A stretch of 64,000 nucleotides of DNA from Sipunculus nudus (Eukaryota > Annelida > Sipuncula > Golfingiida > Sipunculidae). Shown piece after piece: positions 50,801 to 60,921 of the stretch. Position numbers and translations under genes: made by a program. Below the pieces are notes generated by a model. It was not told the DNA's origin, ran no database searches, and worked only from the letters and a program-made list of their open reading frames with translations. The stretch covers positions 14,351,676 to 14,415,675 of the forward strand of contig CM049311.1 in assembly GCA_026874595.1 (NCBI GenBank), given 5' to 3'. Every line of letters begins with the position of its first letter. The stretch's first letter is position 1.

Positions 50801-53095
50801 GCATTGACAGGTATATGGACAAGGTAAATTTATGGTGTTAATGTATAAATTATATTATGTAATTACCAGTTGGCAAACCAAGATGTTTACACAATTTAGC
50901 TTCAAACTAATACTGACAAATTAAATTAAAGTTTATTAAATTTAACTTTTTACTCTGTATGAACCTCAATAAAGTATTTACCCGTCTTTGTCTTCATACA
51001 GTTCTTTCAGCTCAGATGTACATTCAGTAAATCTCTGCAAAGAAAAATAAATAAACAAGTAAATACTCATCTGAGATTATAAAAATGCTACTTAATTAAG
51101 GTCACACTAGAGATTTGGTGTATTTTTCAGTTAAAAGAAAGCTTTCTTAGCTAGATGCAGTAAAAGGTTAATTTTTAATCTTCTATTCAAAAAGTTACTG
51201 TATTTGCATGTAAAATATCTGAACTCAAATGTCTTATATTATTATTATTGTTATAGAATGGAGAATGTGTCACCCATTTTCAAAATGATATCTGTCATAT
51301 TTATAACATATTTACAGTGGAGTATCTATCTTTTACATTAAAACCTCTGAAAAAATCAGTTTTATACTTACATCCACAAGTTGCTTTAGTCTGTGATCAG
51401 CAACAATCTTCTCACGATGCTGAAATAAAAAAAAAATATAGATTCAACCTAATTACACAACAGTCACATACATACATGCATCAGGGTTAGGTAAATGCTG
51501 ACATTTTCTAAATTTAGCCATAAAGAAATCAGTCACCAGACCATCAGTCTCTTTTGTCCCTGTGACCCTTCAAGCTTCACCTAATTAGCAGATACATACT
51601 GAAGTGAATACATCAGAGGTAGGTGCAGGCCAAATAACTCTTTGATGACATAACAAAGGTGTCAAATGTGATGTTCCCATACTGTTGTGGGCATAATGCT
51701 GCACTAGTGAAAGGTTATCAGACCATTTTCATATAAACTATGTCTTTTGAGTAATGACTACATGTATTTTTGTACATGTATATATATATTTATATATATT
51801 TATATATCTTTATTCGTACAAGGAAGTACAATAATTATATGCAGTGAAAAGAAATATGAAATAAATGAAGAAGGAAAGAAAAATGAATGTTCAGTCCGTA
51901 CCTATTACAAAATAAATCAATTAGCGTTTTAACCTCATTGGAGGTCAAATGCGAGGTACATATCCCATCTTTGCATTCTTTGCATTCTATCAATTCTATA
52001 AAAGTATATGGTACTTTCAATTAAAACATTATATGAATAATAAAATCTTTGACTAATGTAGTTTGTTAATTTTTTACCTACACAATTACTAAGGCTATCA
52101 AAGTCATCCTTAAAAGCTCAGTAACAAACCTGTTTTTCTTCTTTGGGGGGGGGGGGGGGGTAGGGGAGGATGGAACCTTTACAATCTCTGAGATTTTCCC
52201 CAAAAATGCTATTCTAATACATTTTATTCTGTGCCAGATATTCCAGTAATATATAAAGGCGTGCCTATTCTGATGGTCTAAGAAGGAATATATACACTGG
52301 TAACTGACAATATGACATGAAAATAATCAGTGAATAACAAAATAATAACATAAAATAATTCAACATAATCTATTTTAAGAATCATCATGAGAATAGTTAA
52401 TATATAAAGTTTTCTACTACAATGCCACTTGTCATGTTTTATCTTAAAATAAAATAGCAAAGTACACACAGAAATTACTACATAAAAATGCCTTGATGTA
52501 AAAAAGATTAGAGAGTTTATCCTGTAAAAATAACAATCAACCAAATTAATAACGACGTACATAGCACCATTGGTTTGAGCACAAAATCTTCACATTTATA
52601 TCAGGTGAATGTTTTTCCATTGAAGAATTGTTGGCGTCTGTAAAATTGTCAATCTTAACTTGAATTAACCGTACAAATCAGACGGTTTTTCACTTTCAAA
52701 TATATATTTTGACATTTGAAATTGTATTTTTTTTACATATTGCATTGAATTTTTTACTTAATTGGCATTTTCTAGATACAGGTCTTCAAATTAAAACAAC
52801 TTAAACTAAACATTCATATCTTCCCCATTATTACAGTCTTATAAAATCCGTTAATCTGTTTTTGGTAGTATAAAATTTAACATCAGATCAATATGTCTAT
52901 ATGATATTGCAGATGCCTTATAAATCCCCTATTATCGCTCAGTCCGTCACGGCTCAATTTTAACATCAAGAACTGTGACTGTTCAGGCAGCAGTACTACC
53001 GTTTTTGTGGTTTGTAGCATGTCTTTCGTCATGGCGTCCATTAAGCGTTCTCTTTCTTCATGATAACGCCGCTGTTGTTCGAGTAGCGTCTCCAT
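29825..53095 (-). CDS. SF3A3: splicing factor 3A subunit 3 (SF3a60; U2 snRNP)
   Basis: Sixteen coding exons join in phase (5' to 3'): 53095-53000, 51419-51372, 51034-50982, 50550-50445, 46957-46885, 46385-46294, 45724-45642, 44753-44681, 37610-37545, 37141-37073, 36253-36186, 35690-35580, 34373-34139, 33741-33631, 32383-32293, 29902-29825. They give 1453 nt. About 56 nt (the LW...ERW segment before EEEYEDS) is missing between the last two, which would bring the protein to about 502 aa (human 501). The N-terminus [20 protein letters not shown] is near-identical to the human one. A SAP-like segment ([20 protein letters not shown]) follows, then an acidic stretch near 370. A matrin/U1-type zinc finger comes next: C409, C412, H426, H432. 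The C-terminus is [13 protein letters not shown]. The protein is part of the SF3a complex that matures 17S U2 snRNP for branch-site recognition in the nucleus. The GTCTTT donor of exon 13 is weak; introns carry several repeat elements. Confidence 0.95.
29963..30391. mobile_element. 429-bp inverted-repeat (MITE-like) element rich in poly-G
   Basis: ATAGGCGTGGGAAC at 29963-29976 is the inverted partner of GTTCCCATGCCTAT at 30378-30391 (13 of 14 match). The interior holds a G17 tract at 30009-30025, a G10 at 30282-30291, a C17 at 30311-30327 and a G11 at 30355-30365. It lies in the last SF3A3 intron, 60 bp upstream of the final exon. No clear target duplication was identified, so the class is open. 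Confidence 0.5.
32690..33420 (+). repeat. tandem array, about 145-bp units, with GGACAGAC tail
   Basis: Four full units and a partial fifth begin near 32690, 32847, 32991, 33135 and 33280. Each contains GAAGTATGTTGTTGTTGAG-like, GATTGGGCTGTGGTGGCC-like and GGTCTGGAGCCCTCNTATG-like phrases and ends GTGAATTTGGG. The last unit runs into GTCACTGACGGAAG, GGACAGACTGACACAG and TGATCACTATAGGGCACC, a tail resembling those of the other intronic arrays. It sits in the SF3A3 intron 32384-33630 and is non-coding. Confidence 0.8.
35000..35535 (+). repeat. tandem array, about 142-154 bp units, with ACGGACAGACAG tail
   Basis: GTGACCTCTGACCTCAT recurs at about 35057 and 35199, and a shorter variant at 35353. 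Each is followed by a TGGATTTTGCTG-like phrase and GAGTTTTATCAAAATCC-like sequence. The array ends GTTAACGGACAGACAGTGGG (about 35485) then a short palindromic segment around GTCATATGAC. It lies in the SF3A3 intron 34374-35579, just before exon 12, and is more diverged than the others. Confidence 0.65.
39842..41818 (+). repeat. 659-bp higher-order repeat, three near-identical copies
   Basis: Blocks 39842-40500, 40501-41159 and 41160-41818 are each exactly 659 bp and nearly identical; one T-to-C difference was noticed (near 41667). Each block is a dimer of two diverged units of about 336 and 323 bp. Neighbouring units outside the block differ from each other far more. The dimer was therefore amplified recently as a single unit. 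Confidence 0.92.
43032..43047. repeat. poly-G tract inside the 330-bp array
   Basis: Sixteen G at the position where other units read CTGGGGGGTACTT. It looks like an expansion of the G6 present in most units. Confidence 0.9.
45075..45192. repeat. minisatellite, 17-18 bp unit GTGGGCACCTTTATAAA
   Basis: About seven tandem copies of a 17-18 bp unit (GGGCACCTYTATAAART with variants) lie in the SF3A3 intron 44754-45641. Confidence 0.9.
46602..46615. repeat. poly-C tract
   Basis: Fourteen consecutive C within the SF3A3 intron 46386-46884. Confidence 0.9.
47601..47630. repeat. (GATAA)n 3' tail of the LINE
   Basis: About five to six GATAA repeats (TTATC on the minus strand) mark the 3' end of the retrotransposon. 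Confidence 0.85.
47845..48966 (-). CDS. LINE reverse transcriptase, partial open frame (373 aa)
   Basis: Polymerase motifs appear in order: [13 protein letters not shown] (motif A, catalytic Asp), [13 protein letters not shown] (motif B), [11 protein letters not shown] (motif C, YADD), [15 protein letters not shown] (motif D) and YLGCIID (motif E). They are followed by the thumb-like region LYYLRKL and [14 protein letters not shown], and the C-terminal [16 protein letters not shown]. The style matches CR1/L2/Rex1-group LINEs. The frame has no stop for 373 codons, although the element is 5'-truncated and cannot encode its endonuclease. The frame starts at a TTG within a truncated gene, so no real start codon is implied. 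It is probably not expressed as a functional protein. Confidence 0.9.
   Translation of the reverse strand: MERIVLNKLLPIVKPMLDQHQFAYSSNRCTSDAIATLTHYIYQHLDRDPRNYARSLFIDYSSAFNTIQPHIMINQLCRYNIPLSYCLWILDFLSDRRQHVRTSKETSSDIIINTGAPQGCVLSAVLFILYTNNLSVSLSDCKIIKYADDTVILGLIHKNDESLYRKTIQYVTGWCEEHYLQLNVKKTKEVVFDFRRSKSVITPVAIKNEDVDIVENYKYLGCIIDRNLNWKEHVLNQSKKANKRLYYLYYLRKLNIDKTIITMFYNSVISSVLTYSLECWFTNISDKLKKQLNNTRKRSSRMTGTSLATHQEICETKTMAFISKVMNDKTHPLYSEFRFLPSGKRLDTIFCRTTRFKKSLVPHSIKLFNSQPS
49013..49170 (+). mobile_element. one end of a probable hAT-like element
   Basis: TAGGGCTGGGGTTACTGTAATG at 49013-49034 is followed by dense TGTAATTACA-type subterminal repeats to about 49170. This layout matches the ends of hAT elements. 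No inverted partner was found within the next 1.4 kb, so the other end is lost or too diverged. The junction with the LINE at about 49010 suggests one interrupted the other. Confidence 0.4.
49200..50440. other. intron DNA with possible second LINE 3' end and a 32-bp hairpin
   Basis: GATAAGATATACTTAATTAA at 49562-49581, followed by TCCCAAGTTGGGCAATAAAA, resembles the 3' end of Rex1-group LINEs and lies in the same orientation as the LINE copy at 47.6-49.0 kb. No reverse-transcriptase segment is attached. A less AT-rich stretch at 49930-50400 has open frames without recognisable motifs. Confidence 0.35.
50315..50346. repeat. perfect 11-bp inverted repeat (hairpin)
   Basis: CACGACTCAGT, a 10-base loop AGGGGTCCTA, then ACTGAGTCGTG. 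It lies in the SF3A3 intron 46958-50444, about 100 bp upstream of the donor-proximal exon. Confidence 0.8.
52145..52160. repeat. poly-G tract
   Basis: Sixteen consecutive G in the first SF3A3 intron (51420-52999). No other structure was recognised in this intron. Confidence 0.9.
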
Positions 53096-53158
53096 TGTGA
53101 TTTTAGTTTTTCTCTCAGGAAGCTATCGCATCAGTCAGGACACATGCAACCAAACGTA

Positions 53159-53172
53159 CCAATCAACGTCAC
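53159..53172 (-). promoter_or_regulatory. CCAAT-box and CRE-like site upstream of SF3A3
   Basis: Minus-strand reading gives GTGACGT (CRE-like, 53166-53172) directly before ATTGG (inverted CCAAT, 53159-53163). They lie about 65-75 bp upstream of the SF3A3 start codon and end exactly at the target duplication of the long-TIR transposon. They may be proximal promoter elements or lie within a very short 5' UTR. Confidence 0.45.
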
Positions 53173-53180
53173 GCCGGGTG

Positions 53181-55451
53181 GGCAATAAATAAAACTCGGA
53201 AGTCGGAAGTCGGAAGCCCTCGGAAGTCGGAAGCCGTTTTATATTTTAGTATAATTTTAAAAATAACGAACAAATCGACAAGTTTTTGTGTTAAAACGGA
53301 AGATATAGACACCCTTTTTCATACGAGAAAGTTTCAAAGATATATATTGATATATATGAAAATTTAAGCATAATTAATGCGTCGGAAGCCTCTCTTAAGT
53401 CATCCTGAAGTGACAGATGATGCTCAAAATGCATAAAACTCGGAAGTCAAGCCACAGTATACCAACCGACAACGACACAAAAAGGGTCTTGCATCAACCC
53501 AAATATTAATTTAGGTAATGTTTATGTATTTGAATAAAATCATAATGTATATAACTAACAAAATAATATATGCATTAACCCAAAAATTAATTTTAGTGAT
53601 ATTAATGTATTTGAATAAAATCATAATGTATATAACTAACAACATAATATATAAATTCATATTAAAATATAAAACATGAATATAAAATACTATAATTATA
53701 AATAAAAAAAAGTATAATACAATACAGATTTGTTTTGGTATTCTCTATTTTTTTCATTGAACAAATACATATATGATGCAAAATATAATTACATAATACA
53801 AGTATAATAAAATGTATACATAAAGTGTTAAATAACACAGATGACGATATAATTATATATTCATTCAACATCGATATAATTTGTTATTAAATTATATTAT
53901 ATGATAAAATAAATATTAAAAAAGTACATTATAATCAATATTCCTATATTAAGTAAGACCAAATTATATAAGTCAATATAAATTAATATATGAAATGATT
54001 AAATTGTATATAATATGATTATTTATATATCCATTTATGTATGTGATAATTTATCTCCTCCAGCTAGGGAGTTATTCTAACAAATAAAAAGGATAACAGA
54101 TGGCAGAAAAGAATTTAGATGGCGATTCCTCCTATTAGTTGTAACTGATAATTATCTAAAGATAGTTTATGTCGTTACCTTAAAGGCACACGCGTTTCAT
54201 TGTTCTTATTGCCTGATCCCCAGTTAGCACAAACATTTTATGAAACTGTTCTTAAAATGTTTCCGAAACAGTATGTGGCTTTAAAGTGTAAAATTTAAAA
54301 ATGATCTCTGGAATCATATAATAATGTAATATCCTTCCTACATAAATTATTTTGATTAAGCTAAAATCAAAATATAAAGATACTGTTATAATTTATATCA
54401 ATATTTTTGCAACATCACATGCCTTTTTTTCAATCTTTCACAGTTATGTAGTTTTACATATTTTTAAATTTTCGAAATATTTTGGAAGTGTTTTTATAAT
54501 GGTTTATGCAAAATCTCTGTGCAATGATCTAAAAATGTTTCCTGATACGTTGGGTGATCAGTATTCAACAAGCATTGCAGAGTTATATGCGTTCCATATA
54601 AAGCAACCTAATGCATGGATAAAAATTAGTTTCATTTATATGTATATAGCACCCTAATGGATAAAGAAGAATAGTTTTATTAATACAAAACTTAATGGAC
54701 TTTTCTTACGGTTTTACCAGTTCCTGCAAGGATGCGACAGTTTGATAATTTGTTAGTTTTTTACATTAATATACAAATTTATGTATTTATCAAATATTTG
54801 AATATTATTATGTAAAAATATTATAATACAAATTAATTTAGAATACTTAACTTTTTTATATGATAAAATATTCTTATCTATTTTGTTATATAATGAAAAA
54901 AATTATCACACCTTTTTGATAAAATTACGAAATTTTAAATGCTTTTGTATTATATTCATTAGAAATAACATTCCATATTAAAATATTACGTCGCGATATG
55001 ATATATAATGTATTACATTTGAATGCATATTTCAACATTTATTTTTTCTATTTTATATATTATTATGTTTAATTAGTAATATACATTATGGTTTCATTCA
55101 AATACATAAATATAACTTAAATTAAAATTTGGAATTATGCCAGACTTTTTCTGTGTCATTTTTGGTTGGTGCTATATGGTCTTGACTTCCGAGTTTTATG
55201 CATTTTGAACATCATCTGTCACCTCAGGATGACTTCCGAGAGGCTTCCGACGCATTAAAAATGCTTTGATTTTCATATATGGGAATATACGTTTGTGCGA
55301 CTTTCTGGTTTTTCAAAGGGGGTCTATATCTTCCATTTTAACACGAAAAAGTGTTGGTATGATCGTTATTTTTAACATTATATCAAAAATTATAACGGCT
55401 TCCGACTTCCGAAGGCTTCCGACTTCCGACTTCCAAGTTTTATTTATTGCC
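53181..55451. mobile_element. 2.27-kb long-TIR DNA transposon (Mutator-like, non-autonomous)
   Basis: The left end GGCAATAAATAAAACT (from 53181) is mirrored at the right end (finishing at 55451). The two ends stay alignable for about 390 bp (to about 53575 and from about 55050). Both sides carry the same 9 bp, CGCCGGGTG (53172-53180 and 55452-55460). A 9-bp duplication with very long terminal inverted repeats is the hallmark of Mutator-like elements. Each TIR carries about seven CGGAAG blocks, mostly as TCGGAAGT. The left TIR contains an extra tandem copy of an 81-bp segment (53524 and 53605). The interior is extremely AT-rich without a transposase-like frame. It sits 86 bp upstream of the SF3A3 ATG. 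Confidence 0.85.
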
Positions 55452-56555
55452 CGCCGGGTGTCACGGAAATGTACTAGTCCCGTAAAGATAACCCGACTAA
55501 TTGTGTATGCCAGTGCAGTCTCCTTCGCGCAGGGTTACCGTTACCAGTATAATAATTTACATATTGGTTGTTTACCTTAAACAATTACATATTTGATGAT
55601 TTCAGAAATGTTTAAACATCGTATATGTCGTGATCTCGATAAACACATATTGTAAAATGATAAGGATCTTTAAGGATCTGAGAAAGAACAATGTAACAAA
55701 GGTCTGCAATATTCTCGATCTGTGCAAATGCAGCTCTATTTAATATAGAACACATTTTTAGAAGGAAAGTGATACATCAGAAAACATTTATATATCTTTT
55801 TTGAAGAGGTATGTAAATGTATGTAAATTTATGTTTTAGGCCTATGCAACATTCACCCTAAATGGTGCATGTGGTGACAAGATTACATAGGCTTAACCAG
55901 TTCAGCATATATAATATTTATATAATACTGTTTTGATTTATAGATAAATTAATTGAATGCCATCTGTTACCTCTGGTGTTACTCTTAATATTTCATATAC
56001 AGATTCATTTTGACCAAAATGTATATTTCCATAGGGAAGTTTTATAAGTTTTCCAACGCAATAGGTGAAGTTTGTGTCTGGTCAAATACACAGCTTATTT
56101 ATCAGATAGATATAAGTGTCCGATAGGCGTACATGATATACTTATGGTAATTATTTCAGTTGTTCACTAGTATGCCATATACCAGTAGTTTTAAACCAAC
56201 ACATTTAAAGTTGCCTTAGTAGTTCAACTGGTTCATTTATTCATTATGTTTTAAATACTAACCAAACATTAATCGTATATACATTGATTTTGCATTTTTT
56301 AAATAATTTTAATCCAAATACACGAATCAGTTAGATAATATTTATAATGATTTGTTTTTAAAATGCCCGATATAATGAGCAAATGCAAATACTTGTCTTA
56401 AATTAAGAAAAATTATCTTAGAAATTCGGTGCTCCCGATAACCCTTCCTCTTCTTCCATCTGCATTATCCTCACAAATGAAGTGTCATACACACCTGAAT
56501 TTTTTAAAGATTTTTTAAATGTTTTATTTTATCATAAGCAGATATTATGTCAAGA

Positions 56556-56579
56556 TATTATTATTATTATTACTATTAC

Positions 56580-56640
<61 letters not shown>

Positions 56641-56641
56641 A
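56556..56641. repeat. (ATT)n microsatellite
   Basis: About 28 ATT repeats with two ACT interruptions near the start. Confidence 0.95.
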
Positions 56642-57135
56642 AATAGATGTGTTGCTTTAAAAAATCGGTTATTTTTTCATTAAGTATTATATCTCATTTT
56701 ACAAATTAATAGGTGATGCAATTTAATTTTACACAGAATTGTTCGAGTCGTCCTATACACTGAGGAGCTGTTGTCCCGTTTCAAGTTTCTGACAATGTCA
56801 AAACAAGGAGACGGCTTTATAATTCTTTTCATTATAAAAAGAACAATTATCGGTTTAGAATCAGGCTTTGTGTTTGAACAGTTGTACGCAAAACATGGTT
56901 AAGGAAGATTGACGGGGAAAAAAACTTTTTATTTATAAAAAAAATAATGCACTTATCACGTTAAATTTCAACAATATTGTAAAAAATCAAATATGCAGAA
57001 TATTTGAAATATATTTCCCTAGCTTACAGAAATAAGTTGGTGCAATTTAATTTCTAAAAAAATGTACATCGTGGCTTATGTCAGAATTAATGACAGATAC
57101 CGTTACCCCCCCCCCTAAACAATCCAGTTTCGCAT

Positions 57136-57239
<104 letters not shown>

Positions 57240-59991
57240 ATAACATTTGATTCTTCACATATCAAGAATACTATTAAGGGTCCGTTTGCGAAATCATTTG
57301 CCATGTATCTAGAACCGAATCGATATCAGGAATCCCTGTATAGCTCTGATCAAACATCTTTTATAAAAGTACAAATTAAGTAGAAAGCACAAATATCTTT
57401 ATGTTTCCAGTAAACGAAAGATAATTACTGAAAGAACCCATTTATAGTCATGCACCCATGGCAAATACAAATCATAACACATTTGAATGACCCTCAAACG
57501 TTTTACAAGGATATGAATTATAAAGTGTACAACGCTGCAACTTTTTCTAACTGTACTTTTTCAGCAACTGTTTACAAAACATTCAATTGTCTCTGTCTAT
57601 AGAGACTACGGTAACCCTGTACTGCATGAGAAATTCAACAAGCATACAGTGGTATTTACCAATATGCCGTGTTAAAACGAATTCTAGCACATTTAAGGGG
57701 TTGTTGGAAAGAACACAACCATGTCTAAGGATTGTTCTGGTTTATTTTAAGTTACAGCGTTTTAAAAAAGTAAGAAAATAATTGCATCCACATAGAACCT
57801 TATAGTATCCATACTAGATGTAAAGACGTGCAGTCTGACGCTTTCCGAAGGTTGAAATGGTGATACTCGTATCTGTACAAAAAATAAGTGTGTCATAACT
57901 AACCAGATATGTTAAAATCTATTGTCAAATACAGTTATGCGAAGAAAGTGTATTATATCTAAAGCAAGTTTTCAGTTCTCACATTTATAATTTCTAGCAA
58001 AATAATATCATCTTTATGAGTTATAAACATTCTTTGTCTTAAACATGAAACAAAAAAGTGATTCATTATTTCTATTATTTCAAAATAACAAATAGCCTAT
58101 ACTCTTAAGATAATCCTCAACTCACCATTAATTAAAATATTCATGTATATAATTTAAACATTTGGTTTATTTGTTATACTAAAAATTTCTTTTCTTTACT
58201 TTTCTATCCCTTTGGGTTTCTTGAGTTATGATTCAAAGGTAACACAAAAAAAGTTTCAGCTTATCAGTCTCTGTTTCTCTTTAATCTATCACATCTCAAG
58301 GCGAATTCTGTTTGAGCTTATATTAATTTCAAATCTGCGTAACGCTGTTTGTCTTTTTTTTTTAGGATTGATAGGTACTGTTAATTGTTATCAAAAGGCA
58401 TCAATATGTCGTCGCATCTTCTTCGAGTTATGATTTAATGCAATTTCATAAACATTTGCAGACGCTTGATTTGACAAGCTCAGAAGACACACTTTTACTC
58501 TTTCAACTCGTAAATCTATTTTAGACAGGATGAAACTGCTTTTCAATAATATGACGTTATCATGTGCAATTACCGATAGATACATACCGAAAAGTAAAAT
58601 AAAATAAAAACATCCCTCTTTTAATGTTTCCCTGTCTGTCGAACAGGAAATGTACCTATATAATAAGTATATCCTCAAAGACGTATATAACTTTTATTAC
58701 AGAACAATGTACCTTGGACCTAATTTTAACAGCAAGCCCTAAAGCACGTATATATTTAGCAGAAATCGGGCACAAATGCCGGCATCATGCATAAGGTGCT
58801 AATCGAAATTGCAAAATGGGTCGACTTGGAGAGTAAATATATTAAAGAAATATCACTCCCTGAGCCTGTTCAGATCACAAGGGCACAGTATCAAACAGAA
58901 ATACAAGTAAGTACCATAATTCAAATTATTACAAAGCTTCAGATTGGGACATGCGGGTTGATCTGAAGCAGAAACCTGGCTTTCTTAGCTTTCTTGCACC
59001 TGCTTTTTCAACCGGACATACGGTACTTCAAGCAAGACTGACACGAATCATGTAGGTTACAAGAGCTTGATTAATGGAGTCCAAACCAAAGGATGTTACT
59101 GGAATACAGTAACCTTCCCATTTAAGGTCTGAAGCAAAGGTTTCCGGTCACTTTCAGTTTTGTTACTTTCTGCAAAAACTAGGCTTCATTGTCAACTAGC
59201 ATGTGAATACAGTTTAATGGCAAAGGACTTAAGAGCAGTTGCAGAGACCAGACCTATGATTTGTGTTACCCGTCTATATATATGTGAAGGCCGGGTGGTA
59301 CCTTTGTTGCTAGCCTACTTAGTAAGCCTCCCAGCGAGTATAGAGACGGACACTCTGTCTACTTTGTTGCCCATTGTATATGGTGAACATGTAAGTGTGT
59401 ATATTATATAAGGCTGCCAATGAAATATTTGGTTCTAAACACTGCAGAAAATTGGCTTTATATGTCACGAATCTTATACTTATAAATAGAGAATATAGTC
59501 CACATTTGTCCTCAGTGTCCTCTGAAACCGCGTTGTGCATCTATTTATGTCACAGTGACACACCTCATTTTAAAGGTTATTGTTCTCACAGTGACCTCGC
59601 TGATATGAGAATAAATCATTTTTAAAGTACCAGTACACATCATTTAAAGTGATTTTTGCGTGGTTTTAAATTGCGTGGAGGCAACCACCGAAAACAGCGG
59701 AACTGCCTTCGGCAAAGACCGGAATGCCTCCGTGCTCGCTTGGTGGTCCACACAACACAAGCAGGTGTGTGACACAATCGCAGGATTAAGGTCTTTTGTG
59801 CATACATGTATATGAATAACCCCTGCTTGGGTTTCTGGGCATGGGCCCCTCGTATGGTCAGTAAATGGGAAAAGCATGTGACTCTCCATTAAGGAAAAGG
59901 AGGGGTCCAATCCAGGAGGACGAAGCCGGGGCAGGCCGCAAAAAAACGTTCTGAAACTCTTAAAAAAAGGTTGCGACGACTGAAACGGGGT

Positions 59992-60008
59992 GGGGGGGGG
60001 GGGGGGGG
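59992..60008. repeat. poly-G tract
   Basis: Seventeen consecutive G, preceded by CGGGGT and followed by a short C run; a plausible G-quadruplex former. Confidence 0.9.
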
Positions 60009-60795
60009 TCCGTACCCCCTTGAGCCAAAATTCCTCATCTCATTTAATACACCCCCACCCCCCAATCCGATAAAAGCCCGGTTACAACGTTTATCAGCTA
60101 GTGTAAAATATAAACAAGGGTACGGCAAGGAAAATGACTGAGTCACTTTAGCCAAGAATACACGTTGTGAAACTTAATAAGATACGATACGATAGCATAA
60201 GTATTGCTACGAAATATTCAAACTTGCTGAAAAACGATACGATACGAAGCAAAGACCGTATCGATAGAAAGCCAAAAAGCCAGGATTTCGTGAGGGAACC
60301 TTCTTCGTATTATCTCGTATCCAAATTTCGTAACGTACACGTAGGCTGGACGTAAGAGGTTCCATCAGGGCACCATAAGCAGAGACGTAAGTCGGCAGTA
60401 AAGAGCGCCGGACTTTTTACCACTCGACTGACTAGGCACCAGGACGGTACACAATGGGAATTCCAAGGCATTGAAATCTTGCAAACCGGGATTCAGTTCG
60501 GAATTTCGCGATTAGTGTGAACGTGTCTGCTTGTGGTAAAGCATCTTTGGTGTTTAATTCAACTTTCCCGGTGAACGTTTAGGAGAAAATCAAAAGAAGA
60601 TTTCTTTAAAACTGTTATGGACATTTCTTACAATATATTTGTTCTTTTGCATTATTGAGCAAACTGTGGAATATTTTATTCAAATATTCGGCCTCTTCCA
60701 ATTCTTTTAATATGTTTGTTTGCATTTTGACCGGCGACATTTGCAATTGAGAAGCCTGTAATGCAGCTACATTTTCTCGTTGTCAAAAGATATAC

Positions 60796-60801
60796 TTTAT
60801 T
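60796..60801 (-). promoter_or_regulatory. likely poly(A) signal of the PGRP gene
   Basis: AATAAA on the minus strand, 121 bases past the PGRP stop codon. Confidence 0.5.
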
Positions 60802-60921
60802 TTTGAATTCATTGAAAAATAAATAAAAATCTCAATGTTACCCTTGAAATGTAAATACAGGAAAAAACTCATTAAACACATTTGTTTGACTTGTCCGTTT
60901 ACTTCACAGGATCGGTTTCAT

